A stretch of 25,400 nucleotides of DNA from a virus, in the IMG/VR virus record IMGVR_UViG_3300025362_000035, positions 1 to 25,400 of that record; one strand, 5' to 3'. The notes under the pieces were generated by a model, which saw only the letters and a list, made by a program, of their open reading frames with translations, was not told the DNA's origin and searched no databases. Positions 1 to 7,173 of this stretch are shown piece after piece (within the stretch, counting starts at the first letter, position 1; every line of letters begins with the position of its first letter). The translations under genes were made by a program, and so were the position numbers.

Positions 1-439
1 GGTAGGCAAATGATTCTTCCCTCATTGTTTTAATTTCCAGAATCAATTGTTCCTCTCCCCACTGAACTACCCCATCAGCAAATCCAAAGATTGGTGGGTC
101 TTGAGCAACAACTCTTTTTTCCTTTTCCACCAGGAGGCCTTCAACATTGCCCATTGCTGTTTGAATTCTTTCGTGACCGTCAATACCACTTATCATATTT
201 GCTGAGGCATACGCATCCACATCATCTTGAAAGTCTGCTCCAGAGAATGCTAGGAACCAGTATCTTGGGCAAGCTCCGCTTCCATATACTAGGGTTGATG
301 GACTAAATGATTTCTTAGTCTTAAACTCAGTCTTTCTGTTTACGGTATACCCCGATTCAATTTTTTCTATAAATGCCTTTGTATCTATTAAGCTGTCTGG
401 TTGTTTGTCAATCACTTGCTTTAAAAAGTTTTTAGCCAT
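1..439 (-). CDS. Cas4-like PD-(D/E)XK exonuclease, 3' part missing
   Basis: I translated this frame by hand: it starts ATG at 439 and stays open for 146 codons to the window edge, so the C-terminus is outside. Residue 57 is a cysteine in the context GACPRYW, as in the first iron-sulfur cysteine of Cas4/AddB-type nucleases. His89, Asp122 (FGFADG) and Glu135-x-Lys137 (LEIKT) fit the H...D...ExK catalytic set of the PD-(D/E)XK superfamily. Family knowledge: such proteins are iron-sulfur DNA exonucleases, and phages carry them in recombination modules without CRISPR. The other three cluster cysteines should lie near the missing C-terminus. AGGA sits about 8 bases before the ATG, and an extended -10 box lies upstream inside the tail of the preceding gene. 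Proximity to a RecA-like gene suggests a role in end processing for recombination (inference). No cas1 or cas2 is seen. Confidence 0.8.
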   Translation of the reverse strand, partial: MAKNFLKQVIDKQPDSLIDTKAFIEKIESGYTVNRKTEFKTKKSFSPSTLVYGSGACPRYWFLAFSGADFQDDVDAYASANMISGIDGHERIQTAMGNVEGLLVEKEKRVVAQDPPIFGFADGVVQWGEEQLILEIKTMREESFAY

Positions 440-467
440 TTTTATTTTCCTGTCGTTTTAGGTAATA

Positions 468-476
468 ATTATATCA
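468..476 (-). promoter_or_regulatory. Extended -10 promoter for the Cas4-like gene
   Basis: The minus strand reads TGATATAAT, a perfect extended -10 (TG, one base, TATAAT), 28 bases before the ATG at 439. No good -35 is visible at 16-18 bases, as is usual for extended -10 promoters. Transcription would start inside the 34-base gap and leave a leader with the AGGA ribosome binding site. The motif overlaps the stop end of the gene ending at 474. Confidence 0.5.
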
Positions 477-776
477 CTTGAGTATAAATTTTAGTGCTGC
501 AACAATCTTGTCTAGTTCTGCTGCTGTTGTAAAATAAATATTCTTTCTTGGTCTATCCGACTTATCAACATTGGCCATCCACGTTGCCCTCATCTGCATC
601 TTAGCAGCAATGGATTGTAGTCTAACAATTTCTAACGTTGCCACCTGTGGTGGAATGTCTGGCTTAAGAATTATCTTAGCAATAAATTCTAATGCCTGGG
701 ATAGCTCTTTATCGTTCATGTATTCTGATATCTCGTACAAGCCATCAACCATGTCAATCGTTGTTTGACTCGTCAT
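474..776 (-). CDS. Hypothetical 100-residue protein
   Basis: Starts ATG at 776, overlapping the previous gene by 23 bases, which suggests translational coupling. The ribosome binding site is weak: GAAAGG about 10 bases upstream. The protein looks mostly helical with no membrane segment. It has an acidic N-terminal half (EISEYMNDKELSQ) and a more basic middle (KSDRPRKN). No catalytic motif or metal-binding cluster is visible and I do not recognise the family. It lies between a PD-(D/E)XK-like gene and a Cas4-like gene, so a DNA-processing accessory role is possible, but only from position. A + strand frame over the same bases (571-768) is a shadow. Confidence 0.7.
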   Translation of the reverse strand: MTSQTTIDMVDGLYEISEYMNDKELSQALEFIAKIILKPDIPPQVATLEIVRLQSIAAKMQMRATWMANVDKSDRPRKNIYFTTAAELDKIVAALKFILK

Positions 777-1053
777 TATCTACTAACCTTTCAAACTCAG
801 ACCACTCAATTATGGCAAGACGGGTTTTTCCGTCAAGGATTAATGATATCACGGGGGACTTGCTTCTGTCAACCTTTAGAGTATCTGTTACCACTTTGGC
901 CCAAACATTTTGGGTAATACTAAATGATTTTGTAAACTCCTTAAAGTCCAGCACATAATTTCTCCATGTGGCATCCCCCTTTTTAAACTTTCCTCTTCCA
1001 GAGTTTGGTTGTAGTTTTGCCCCTATCCTTAAGGACTCTCCCTTTTCACTCAT
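754..1053 (-). CDS. Small protein with PD-(D/E)XK nuclease-like motifs
   Basis: About 99 residues from the ATG at 1053, which has AGG five bases upstream; a GTG at 1059 is an alternative start. Motifs in order: a flexible basic stretch with NSGRG (residues 17-21), KGD at 25-27, LDFK with Asp36 and Lys38, SFSIT, then WAK followed by a predicted helix. A lone Asp followed closely by (D/E)-x-K and a strand matches the core of compact PD-(D/E)XK endonucleases and Holliday-junction-resolvase-like phage proteins. Sequence shows the motifs; nuclease function is inference. The neighbours (RecA-like, Cas4-like) fit recombination or repair. It starts 52 bases after the endolysin stop. A clear promoter is not visible there, only a poor TGATTTAAA match. 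It could equally be a non-catalytic DNA-binding protein. Confidence 0.7.
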   Translation of the reverse strand: MSEKGESLRIGAKLQPNSGRGKFKKGDATWRNYVLDFKEFTKSFSITQNVWAKVVTDTLKVDRSKSPVISLILDGKTRLAIIEWSEFERLVDNDESNND

Positions 1054-1110
1054 CTTCACCTATCTTCTGTCTTTGACGACATAGAGTAATGGTTTAAATC
1101 AGAATTGTTT

Positions 1111-1764
1111 TTACAGTCTTCCTCTAGGATGCGCCTTCACAAATGCAGTTATCTCGTTGCGAGTTTTCACAGTCTTGCGCCGGTTCCTGCGAGCAATCCC
1201 AATAACTTCGTGCCACCAATCGAGGTCTTGCTTAACGTCGGGCTTACGGGAAGTCCAGTCTCTGTGTCGAATGACCCTGGAAACAGTGAGGCTACGCCAC
1301 CCGCGACGCATCGCGTTAAGTAATGCCGCGCTAAGAATCGCGGTGCTGATGACCTGCTCAAGGCTCATGCCTTCCAGCGATCCATCAATCTTAGACGATG
1401 ACCCCAGCGATTCAATCTCAATCCCGTACAAGTGCCGGTTGCCGAGATCCCTAGGGATCGTTGGGCCATTGGGGAAACGCCAAGGGCCACCCTTGCCGGC
1501 GTGGTATGCGCCGACGCCTGAGACAACGTTTACGGTTCCATCTTTATCAACAAGAAAATGACAAGCCCTCACTGGTGCGTATGGATTTGAATTAACAACC
1601 CAGTTTAATGAGTTTGTTCCTGCGGTATGGTGTAACAACACCCCCCAGAAGTTTGATTTTCCGTTGTAGGGATCTATCTTAGATGAATCCCAACCATCGA
1701 TGTACTTGGTGTTAACCCCGTACTGCTTAAGTTTATATTCTAGTCGTTTTGTTTTAACTCTCAT
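1111..1764 (-). CDS. Endolysin, N-acetylmuramoyl-L-alanine amidase (Amidase_2)
   Basis: 217 residues; cuts the amide bond between MurNAc and L-alanine in peptidoglycan for host lysis. Amidase_2/T7-lysozyme-type motifs are visible: LHHTAGT with zinc-ligand candidate His45, a HFLVDKDGTV strand, YHAG, IEIES, and RHRDW (His167) followed by Lys174 and Asp176, the expected second and third ligand region. There is no signal peptide and no obvious cell-wall-binding repeat; the C-terminus is short and basic. No holin is seen beside it. The ATG has no Shine-Dalgarno, but an extended -10 box ends 6 bases upstream, so the mRNA may be leaderless. By hand count 200 of 360 bases in 1141-1500 are G or C, against about 40% in the N-terminal part and recA, so the C-terminal part may have been acquired separately. 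Confidence 0.92.
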   Translation of the reverse strand: MRVKTKRLEYKLKQYGVNTKYIDGWDSSKIDPYNGKSNFWGVLLHHTAGTNSLNWVVNSNPYAPVRACHFLVDKDGTVNVVSGVGAYHAGKGGPWRFPNGPTIPRDLGNRHLYGIEIESLGSSSKIDGSLEGMSLEQVISTAILSAALLNAMRRGWRSLTVSRVIRHRDWTSRKPDVKQDLDWWHEVIGIARRNRRKTVKTRNEITAFVKAHPRGRL

Positions 1765-1770
1765 GCGACA

Positions 1771-1779
1771 ATTGTATCA
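1771..1779 (-). promoter_or_regulatory. Extended -10 promoter of the endolysin gene, leaderless
   Basis: The minus strand reads TGATACAAT (TG, A, TACAAT), followed by six bases and the endolysin ATG at 1764. A start site about seven bases after the -10 falls on or beside the ATG, giving an mRNA without leader. The lack of any Shine-Dalgarno before this ATG agrees. No convincing -35 is seen. Confidence 0.5.
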
Positions 1780-1791
1780 TATGGTGTTCGT

Positions 1792-1950
1792 TCACTTATA
1801 GCTCTTTGCTGCCAAGGAGACCCTTGAGGTGTGCCTTGACTCACAGAACCAGGTTAGATCTAGGGTGTCATTCCAAAGCCTTAGCTTGTCCACTGTGGCC
1901 CCGCACCGCTGACATATAAACTCTCCACCACAAACTGTAAATTTATTCAT
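1792..1950 (-). CDS. 52-residue zinc-binding protein
   Basis: Found by hand translation in the gap after recA. ATG at 1950 and TGA at 1792-1794 enclose 52 codons. It overlaps the recA stop by 8 bases, and AAGG lies a few bases upstream, so translation is probably coupled to recA. Cys13-x2-Cys16 and Cys36-x3-His40 form a plausible four-ligand zinc site, with an extra cysteine at residue 7. The hydrophobic pattern between the pairs (KLRLW, LDLTWFC) looks like a small zinc-ribbon beta fold. There is no catalytic motif. Small zinc ribbons are common in actinobacterial phages and usually unassigned; DNA, RNA or protein binding are all possible. Its 3' end lies only 27 bases before the endolysin start, so it fills nearly all of that gap. 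Confidence 0.75.
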   Translation of the reverse strand: MNKFTVCGGEFICQRCGATVDKLRLWNDTLDLTWFCESRHTSRVSLAAKSYK

Positions 1951-2953
1951 TGTTTACCTTCTTTGTTAGGGTTTCTTGTAGTCCTAGATCTTCTTTAACT
2001 CCAAGAACCAGCTTTTCTCTTCCCTGATATCTCTCTCCTTCAACGGTATACCATGCGCCAGCCCTCTCAATGAGTCCCATAGACTCTGCGGTATCCACAA
2101 GGTCTGCAACTGCATCTACCCCAACCTCGTCACCCCTAAAGTAAAAGTCATACTCTCCAGTTTGGAAGGCAGGGCTTGTTTTAGAAAACTGTACATCCCA
2201 ACGAACCTTTCTACCAACCTTTTCTTCAATAATCTTGTCACCAACATAGATCTTCCCCTTGATGGCTTGATTGTCTGATTCTGATGAGAATAGCTTAATT
2301 ATGGTGGATGAGTAGAACTTGGTTGCCATTCCTCCTGTTGGTTGCTGACTGACGTACATAGCACCAATATTATTTCTTGCCTGACTAATAAGGATAAGTA
2401 GAGTAGGCTTCTCCTGATTATTGGCATAGTTAAGCATCTTAACTGCATTGGTCATGTCTCTGGCTTCTGCGCCAATTTGCTTAGTATTCTCTAACTGCTT
2501 AAGATCCTTAGAATCTTTTTCAAAATAAATAGCAGGCAGAAGTGCAGAGATGCTATCTACAACTATAAGATCAATTCCCGCCTTCATAAGGTCTGTACCC
2601 ACATCTACCATGTCGTTCATTGTTCTGGCAGTGGAAACTATAAGAGATTCTGTGTCTACCCCTAGTTTTTGCGCCCAGTCTGGAGAAAAGCTCATTTCTG
2701 CATCTATCCATGCACACACCTTTCCTTCTTTTTGTGCGTCTGCTATTAGTTGAAGGCAGAACGATGACTTTCCGCTTGACTTGTTTCCCCATACCAATAC
2801 CTGTCTACCGTATGGAAAACCACCATTTAGTGCTCTGTTTAGTCCAAACGAGGGACTTTTTGCAAACTGTGTGTCTGCTATCTCACTTCCAAGGGTTATG
2901 CTTTTCCTTAGTTTTGGGTTTAGTCCCGCGAGGACTTCTTCTACTGATGTCAC
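1943..2953 (-). CDS. recA: RecA-like recombinase
   Basis: 336 residues; an ATP-dependent strand-exchange protein that coats single-stranded DNA for homologous recombination and repair. Walker A is GNKSSGKS at residues 56-63, the catalytic glutamate is in DAE (Glu86), and Walker B is LIVVDS with Asp133. The region LISQARNNIG fits the glutamine sensor/loop L1 area, and TGGMATKFYSS the loop L2 area with the conserved glycine pair. The length is close to bacterial RecA (about 350), with a shortened N-terminus. The start is GTG at 2953, sharing GTGA with the stop of the MazG-like gene. It sits in a run of polymerase, pyrophosphohydrolase and recombinase, so recombination-dependent replication or repair is a natural reading (inference). 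Confidence 0.93.
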   Translation of the reverse strand: MTSVEEVLAGLNPKLRKSITLGSEIADTQFAKSPSFGLNRALNGGFPYGRQVLVWGNKSSGKSSFCLQLIADAQKEGKVCAWIDAEMSFSPDWAQKLGVDTESLIVSTARTMNDMVDVGTDLMKAGIDLIVVDSISALLPAIYFEKDSKDLKQLENTKQIGAEARDMTNAVKMLNYANNQEKPTLLILISQARNNIGAMYVSQQPTGGMATKFYSSTIIKLFSSESDNQAIKGKIYVGDKIIEEKVGRKVRWDVQFSKTSPAFQTGEYDFYFRGDEVGVDAVADLVDTAESMGLIERAGAWYTVEGERYQGREKLVLGVKEDLGLQETLTKKVNNE

Positions 2954-3282
2954 GCCAGAACCTCATGCATGGCTGGGCGTGTCAAATTAAAAACATTCTT
3001 TCCTGTCATCATTTCGTCCAAGGATAGCTCTGTATATCCGTCTGCCACAAGACCCTGATAAAGATCTAATGTACGAATTATTATGTCTGCCAGTTCGGTT
3101 ACTACTTCGCGGTCACCCTTTTCTTTTCTGATTGCTTCCAAGGCTTCGGAACACTCAGAGTGAATCATTGCAATCTGCTTGAGATAAAAGATTGTGTGAT
3201 TTTCTTCTGTGTTTGGTTCCCAAAACCCCTTAGCTACCGCGTTGTGATGAATCATCTTAGACATACTATCTAATGTTGTCAT
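2950..3282 (-). CDS. MazG-like nucleotide pyrophosphohydrolase
   Basis: 110 residues, all-alpha, with the MazG signature Glu43-x2-Glu46 (SECSE) and, 16 residues on, Glu63-x2-Asp66 (ELAD). These four acids coordinate the magnesium ions used to cleave NTPs or dNTPs to the monophosphate and pyrophosphate. The size matches single-domain phage MazG proteins. Starts at the ATG overlapping the dnaE stop as ATGA and ends overlapping the recA start as GTGA, so the three genes are translationally linked. Family knowledge suggests house-cleaning of dNTPs or lowering of host (p)ppGpp; which applies here cannot be told. Placement directly behind the polymerase favours nucleotide-pool control (inference). 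Confidence 0.85.
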   Translation of the reverse strand: MTTLDSMSKMIHHNAVAKGFWEPNTEENHTIFYLKQIAMIHSECSEALEAIRKEKGDREVVTELADIIIRTLDLYQGLVADGYTELSLDEMMTGKNVFNLTRPAMHEVLA

Positions 3283-6200
3283 GCTATAACTACCTCCTGA
3301 AATACTAGATCTTCATCTTTACTTATACTGTACTCAATCTTATAGGCAGAACCTTCTTGTATCCCCATGTAGGCTTTTGCAAAGCTGCTAGGAAAGACAA
3401 TCAAGGACAGTAGCCCTCTGTCTGAGTTGGCTACAACAATCGATCCCATCCTTTTGTTTGATTTTGTCATTCTCTTTTTAAAAGCCATAACAAAGTACTC
3501 CTCCTGTCCATACGGCAACTGTTTGTAGTTTAGGAACCGTACCAACGCTGATTTACTTTCTCGTATCTCCTCCACAGGTATCGCCTCAACGATCCTGTTA
3601 GACCCAACAAGAATAATATAAGTGCGGCCTGCTTCGATTGTTGTTTCCTCTTCATCAAATACTCCCATCGATCCTGTAGAGTCAAGGATGTCAACCCTGC
3701 TCCACCCCTTACCTCTTTTAATGCTTCTGACTACCCCCATCAATATGTATGCGCCCTTTTCTTCAAACTCATCCACAGAGCTTATGTAGGCGTGAAAGTG
3801 CTGGGGGACTTGAATATTAAACTCTGGAAGATTAAGATACTCATACATACTCTCCTTAATCTTTTCATCGTCCCTTGGGTTATCTGGAAACGTCAGGGCT
3901 CCCACAACATTCATTGAAGCTAGTGCCCGACTGTTGACACCATTACCCTTGGTAAAAGTAAACTCTTCTACATCTTTGTATGATGTAAATGGCCCACCCT
4001 CAATATAACGAGATGCTATCTTATCTGATATAAACTTAATACTTGATAGGCCAAACCTAATCCCCTTGCCCTCAATCTTAAAATCCATTCCAGAGTCGTT
4101 AACGTGTGGAAGTCTCATGGGAATCCCCATGCGCTTTGCCTCAATTAGATATTCTGTTCGGGCCTCTTTATCTTTTTCATTTTTAAGAAGGGCAAACATA
4201 AACTCTAGTGGGAAATAATACTTTAACCACGCCGTCCAGTACGATACGGTTGAGTAAGCAACAGCATGAGACTTATTAAACGAGTATCCTGCGTGTGCTT
4301 CAAAGTCATTCCACATCTTTTCAGCACCTGGCCCACCCAACGCCCCAGTAGCATTCCGAACAAATAGCTCCTTGAACTCATCAAAATCCTTAGCCTCTCC
4401 CTTTTTTCCAATAATTTTTCGAACCTTGTTTGCTTCCCCCATACTCATACCGCCAAGGTTGGTGCAAGCAAGCATAACTTGCTCCTGATAAAGAATTGTA
4501 CCGTAAGTATCCTCAGTAAAATCTTTCATCAATGGACTTGCATATGTTATTCCCTGTTTTCCATGTTTACGAGCAATGTAGTCCTTGCCGATTGTATTCA
4601 TGGCTCCTGGCCTTACAAGAGCGTTAGAGGCAACGAGTTCGTTAAACTTACTTACCCCCATCTTAACAAGAAGGTTAGTGTATGGCGTTGCCTCGCACTG
4701 AAACACCCCCTTCGTGTGTCCGTCAGAAAGCATGTCGTAGATGTTCTTATCTTCCATGTCCACCTTATGGAGGTCTAGCTTCTTACCTGTTCGATCCTTG
4801 ACGATGTTCAGCGTGTCATGGATAACGGTCAGGGTTTTAAGTCCAAGGACATCGATCTTAATCAGACCGATGTCTGCTGCCTCTTCCATGTCGACTGCCA
4901 CAACCGGAATCCTTTTATCGCTACCAGCAACGCTGCGAGTTTCCATTGGAGCGACGCGACTAATCGGAATCTTTGAGGTTACAACCCCTGCTGCGTGAAC
5001 TCCCGTACCTCGAATTCTTCCACGGAGTTGTCCAGCGTACACCTCTACCTCTGGATATTTATCACGGAACCACAAGGTGTTCTTTGAGAATACAAATTCC
5101 TCCCAAGTATCAACTGTCTTGAGGGCTCTGTTAACATCAGCCAATGGTACGTTAAAGCAACGAGCAACGTCTCTAACAACCCCTTTATCCTTAAACTGTA
5201 GAAAGGTTGCAATCGATGCAACGTGCTTGTATTGGTCCTCAAGGTAGATCTTAACCTCTTCACGACGAGTGTCCATGATGTCGCTGTCAATGTCGGGTAG
5301 ATCTGAACGGGCATCATCGATAAATCTAAAAAATAGCAATCCATGCTTTATTGGATCAATCTCTGTGATTCCTAGTGCGAAGCACAGCAGAGACCCTGCC
5401 GATGAACCACGGCCTGGTCCCACCATGATGTCATTCTTCTTTGCCCAATTGAGCATATTTTGAACAACGAGAAAGTATGATGCAAACTTCTTATCTCGAA
5501 CAACATCCAGCTCTTCCTTGAGACGATCAACATATTCTTGATTCGTATCCAAACCCCTTTCCTTTAGGAAGGCTTCTGCGTATTTTTTGATCTGTGCATC
5601 AGGGTTCTTGTGCTCAACAGGAAGAAGATTGAGATTGCGATGGATGGTATATTCCTCAACCTTGTCTGCAACCTCAAAAGTATTCTTGAAGTATTCCTCA
5701 ACGTCGATGCCCTGCTTGCTCATTGCCTCACGCATTTCATCACCAGAAAGCAGATGAATGTCAAACTTGTTAAACGACATCTGGCGATCTTTTCCATATA
5801 AGTAGTCAAGTCTATCCATCATGTCGGAGTGCTTTAGCGATTCTTTGTGCGATACCCCTTTCTCAAACTTGGCGTGGGTGGCCGTGATGAGCATGATTTC
5901 TTGAATTACCTTTTGATCTACCGTTGCGTGGTGGCAATCTGGTGTCACTATAACCTTGTTTCCAAATGCTTCTGCAAGGTCAATGAGTGCTTTGTTTATT
6001 TCAGGCTTGTTGTGATTCATAATCTCTATGTAAAAGTCTTCTCCAAATCTATCTTGGAACCACTGAAGATGTCTTTTTGCAACAGCATAATTGTCTTCCT
6101 CAATCGCCTTCGCAATCAAGCCCTGGATACAGGAAGAGCTTACAATCAAGCCCTCCTTGTATTTTTCCAAAATCTCAAAGTCAATTCGTGGCTTACGGTA

Positions 6201-6554
6201 AAATCCTTCATTCCAGGCAATCTCATTCATACGATTTAAATTTTCAAGACCCTTATCATTTTTAGCAAGAATTATTATGTGATTGTATACAAGGTCGAGG
6301 GGATCAGTTCTTTCTTTTTTATCTCGTTGATCGAAGCGGTCTTGGGTTATATATCCCTCAATTCCAAGGATTGGCTTGATCCCACGAGCAGTCATTGTTC
6401 GGTGAAAATCTCTATGCCCCGACAGCGTTCCATGGTTTGTTTGGGCAATCGCAGACAATCCAAGATCTACACATCTGTCTGCATAGTCCTCTGGTCTTGC
6501 AGTCCCATCCATTAATGAGAAATGATCATGTACGTGTAGCGGAATAAAGTTCAC
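3279..6554 (-). CDS. dnaE: DNA polymerase III alpha subunit (C-family, DnaE-type)
   Basis: 1091 residues, slightly shorter than bacterial DnaE (about 1160). The N-terminal PHP domain keeps all nine metal-ligand positions known from active PHP exonucleases: His7, His9, Asp16, His41, Glu66, His92, Cys142, Asp206 and His208. GPGRGSSAGS and LPDIDSDI (about residues 421-428) give the first two catalytic aspartates, and KIDVLGLKTL (about 564) the third. Helix-hairpin-helix and OB-fold regions follow; the C-terminal tau-binding part seems reduced. Start is GTG at 6554, with GGA about 8 bases upstream, overlapping the end of the HNH gene by 29 bases. It is the phage's own replicative polymerase, working with the nearby helicase, primase and SSB. 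No clamp or clamp loader lies in this window, so host factors may be used (inference). Confidence 0.97.
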   Translation of the reverse strand: MNFIPLHVHDHFSLMDGTARPEDYADRCVDLGLSAIAQTNHGTLSGHRDFHRTMTARGIKPILGIEGYITQDRFDQRDKKERTDPLDLVYNHIIILAKNDKGLENLNRMNEIAWNEGFYRKPRIDFEILEKYKEGLIVSSSCIQGLIAKAIEEDNYAVAKRHLQWFQDRFGEDFYIEIMNHNKPEINKALIDLAEAFGNKVIVTPDCHHATVDQKVIQEIMLITATHAKFEKGVSHKESLKHSDMMDRLDYLYGKDRQMSFNKFDIHLLSGDEMREAMSKQGIDVEEYFKNTFEVADKVEEYTIHRNLNLLPVEHKNPDAQIKKYAEAFLKERGLDTNQEYVDRLKEELDVVRDKKFASYFLVVQNMLNWAKKNDIMVGPGRGSSAGSLLCFALGITEIDPIKHGLLFFRFIDDARSDLPDIDSDIMDTRREEVKIYLEDQYKHVASIATFLQFKDKGVVRDVARCFNVPLADVNRALKTVDTWEEFVFSKNTLWFRDKYPEVEVYAGQLRGRIRGTGVHAAGVVTSKIPISRVAPMETRSVAGSDKRIPVVAVDMEEAADIGLIKIDVLGLKTLTVIHDTLNIVKDRTGKKLDLHKVDMEDKNIYDMLSDGHTKGVFQCEATPYTNLLVKMGVSKFNELVASNALVRPGAMNTIGKDYIARKHGKQGITYASPLMKDFTEDTYGTILYQEQVMLACTNLGGMSMGEANKVRKIIGKKGEAKDFDEFKELFVRNATGALGGPGAEKMWNDFEAHAGYSFNKSHAVAYSTVSYWTAWLKYYFPLEFMFALLKNEKDKEARTEYLIEAKRMGIPMRLPHVNDSGMDFKIEGKGIRFGLSSIKFISDKIASRYIEGGPFTSYKDVEEFTFTKGNGVNSRALASMNVVGALTFPDNPRDDEKIKESMYEYLNLPEFNIQVPQHFHAYISSVDEFEEKGAYILMGVVRSIKRGKGWSRVDILDSTGSMGVFDEEETTIEAGRTYIILVGSNRIVEAIPVEEIRESKSALVRFLNYKQLPYGQEEYFVMAFKKRMTKSNKRMGSIVVANSDRGLLSLIVFPSSFAKAYMGIQEGSAYKIEYSISKDEDLVFQEVVIA

Positions 6555-7128
6555 TATATTTCCATTCTGATAGGGTTCTTGCGCCTTTGCTTGAATTACA
6601 GCTCTTACATAGTGTTAGGAGGTTTCCTATTCCGTGAACACCTCCGCGAGAAAGTGGAATTCGGTGATCCATTGATTGATTTTCGTTTGATCCGCAGGCG
6701 AAGCAACTGTCTCTGTATATCTTTGCAATCTCTTTTTTAGTTATGAAAAATGTTTCTGCTGACATCTCTCTTGCCTTACGCCTTTGGTTTGCCTCAAAAG
6801 ACTTTTGTTTATTGTCGTGATAATACTTTTTCTGGGCTTCATTTATTTTGTTCTTATTTTCTTCAACAGCCCTGTACTCTAATCTATACTTTTGCTTTTT
6901 ATCTTTGTTTATTTGACGATATTTTTTTTGCTTTTGCTTTTGCTCTACCCTATTTGCAATGTGGTAATTGTGGCTGTATTTATTTCTACTCTCTTTGTTT
7001 TTTGCGTAGTAATTTCTAGACCTTTCCGCATTGCAGGACTTGCATTCGGCTCCCCGCCCCGACTTTGAGTTACATTTTTTAAAGTCATCAACGTCTTTCT
7101 CTATTCCGCATATCTTGCACACCTTCAT
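6526..7128 (-). CDS. HNH homing-type endonuclease with N-terminal zinc finger
   Basis: 200 residues in three parts. Residues 1-35 carry Cys4-x2-Cys7 and Cys29-x2-Cys32. The middle (about 36-125) is a very Lys/Asn/Tyr/Gln-rich helix with loosely repeated NK..Y units. The C-terminus (about 143-190) is an HNH nuclease: CxxC, MDHRIPLSRGG with the catalytic Asp-His, GNLLTLCKSCN, SKG. Family knowledge: such free-standing phage HNH proteins are often mobile homing endonucleases or packaging nickases. The middle is much more A+T-rich in codon choice than the neighbouring genes. It has its own promoter ending 6 bases before the ATG and no Shine-Dalgarno, and it separates the SSB gene from dnaE, overlapping dnaE by 29 bases. 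This fits an inserted selfish gene (inference). Confidence 0.9.
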   Translation of the reverse strand: MKVCKICGIEKDVDDFKKCNSKSGRGAECKSCNAERSRNYYAKNKESRNKYSHNYHIANRVEQKQKQKKYRQINKDKKQKYRLEYRAVEENKNKINEAQKKYYHDNKQKSFEANQRRKAREMSAETFFITKKEIAKIYRDSCFACGSNENQSMDHRIPLSRGGVHGIGNLLTLCKSCNSSKGARTLSEWKYSELYSATRT

Positions 7129-7134
7129 TTACCC

Positions 7135-7164
7135 AGTGTACATCATTTCTATATTTTTTGTCAA
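7135..7164 (-). promoter_or_regulatory. Promoter of the HNH gene, leaderless
   Basis: The minus strand has a perfect -35 TTGACA (7164-7159), an 18-base spacer, and -10 TACACT (7140-7135), then six bases to the ATG at 7128. The expected start site is at or next to the ATG, so the transcript would have no leader, in agreement with the absence of a ribosome binding site. Confidence 0.6.
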
Positions 7165-7173
7165 ATGGATTAA

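Noticed and set aside
1-439. CRISPR locus suggested by the Cas4-like protein
   Set aside because: No spaced repeats and no cas1 or cas2 in the window; Cas4-like nucleases are common in phage recombination modules.
1157-1561. + strand open frame of 134 codons opposite the amidase
   Set aside because: Arg/Ser/Leu-rich shadow favoured by the high G+C of this stretch; the minus-strand frame has clear amidase motifs.
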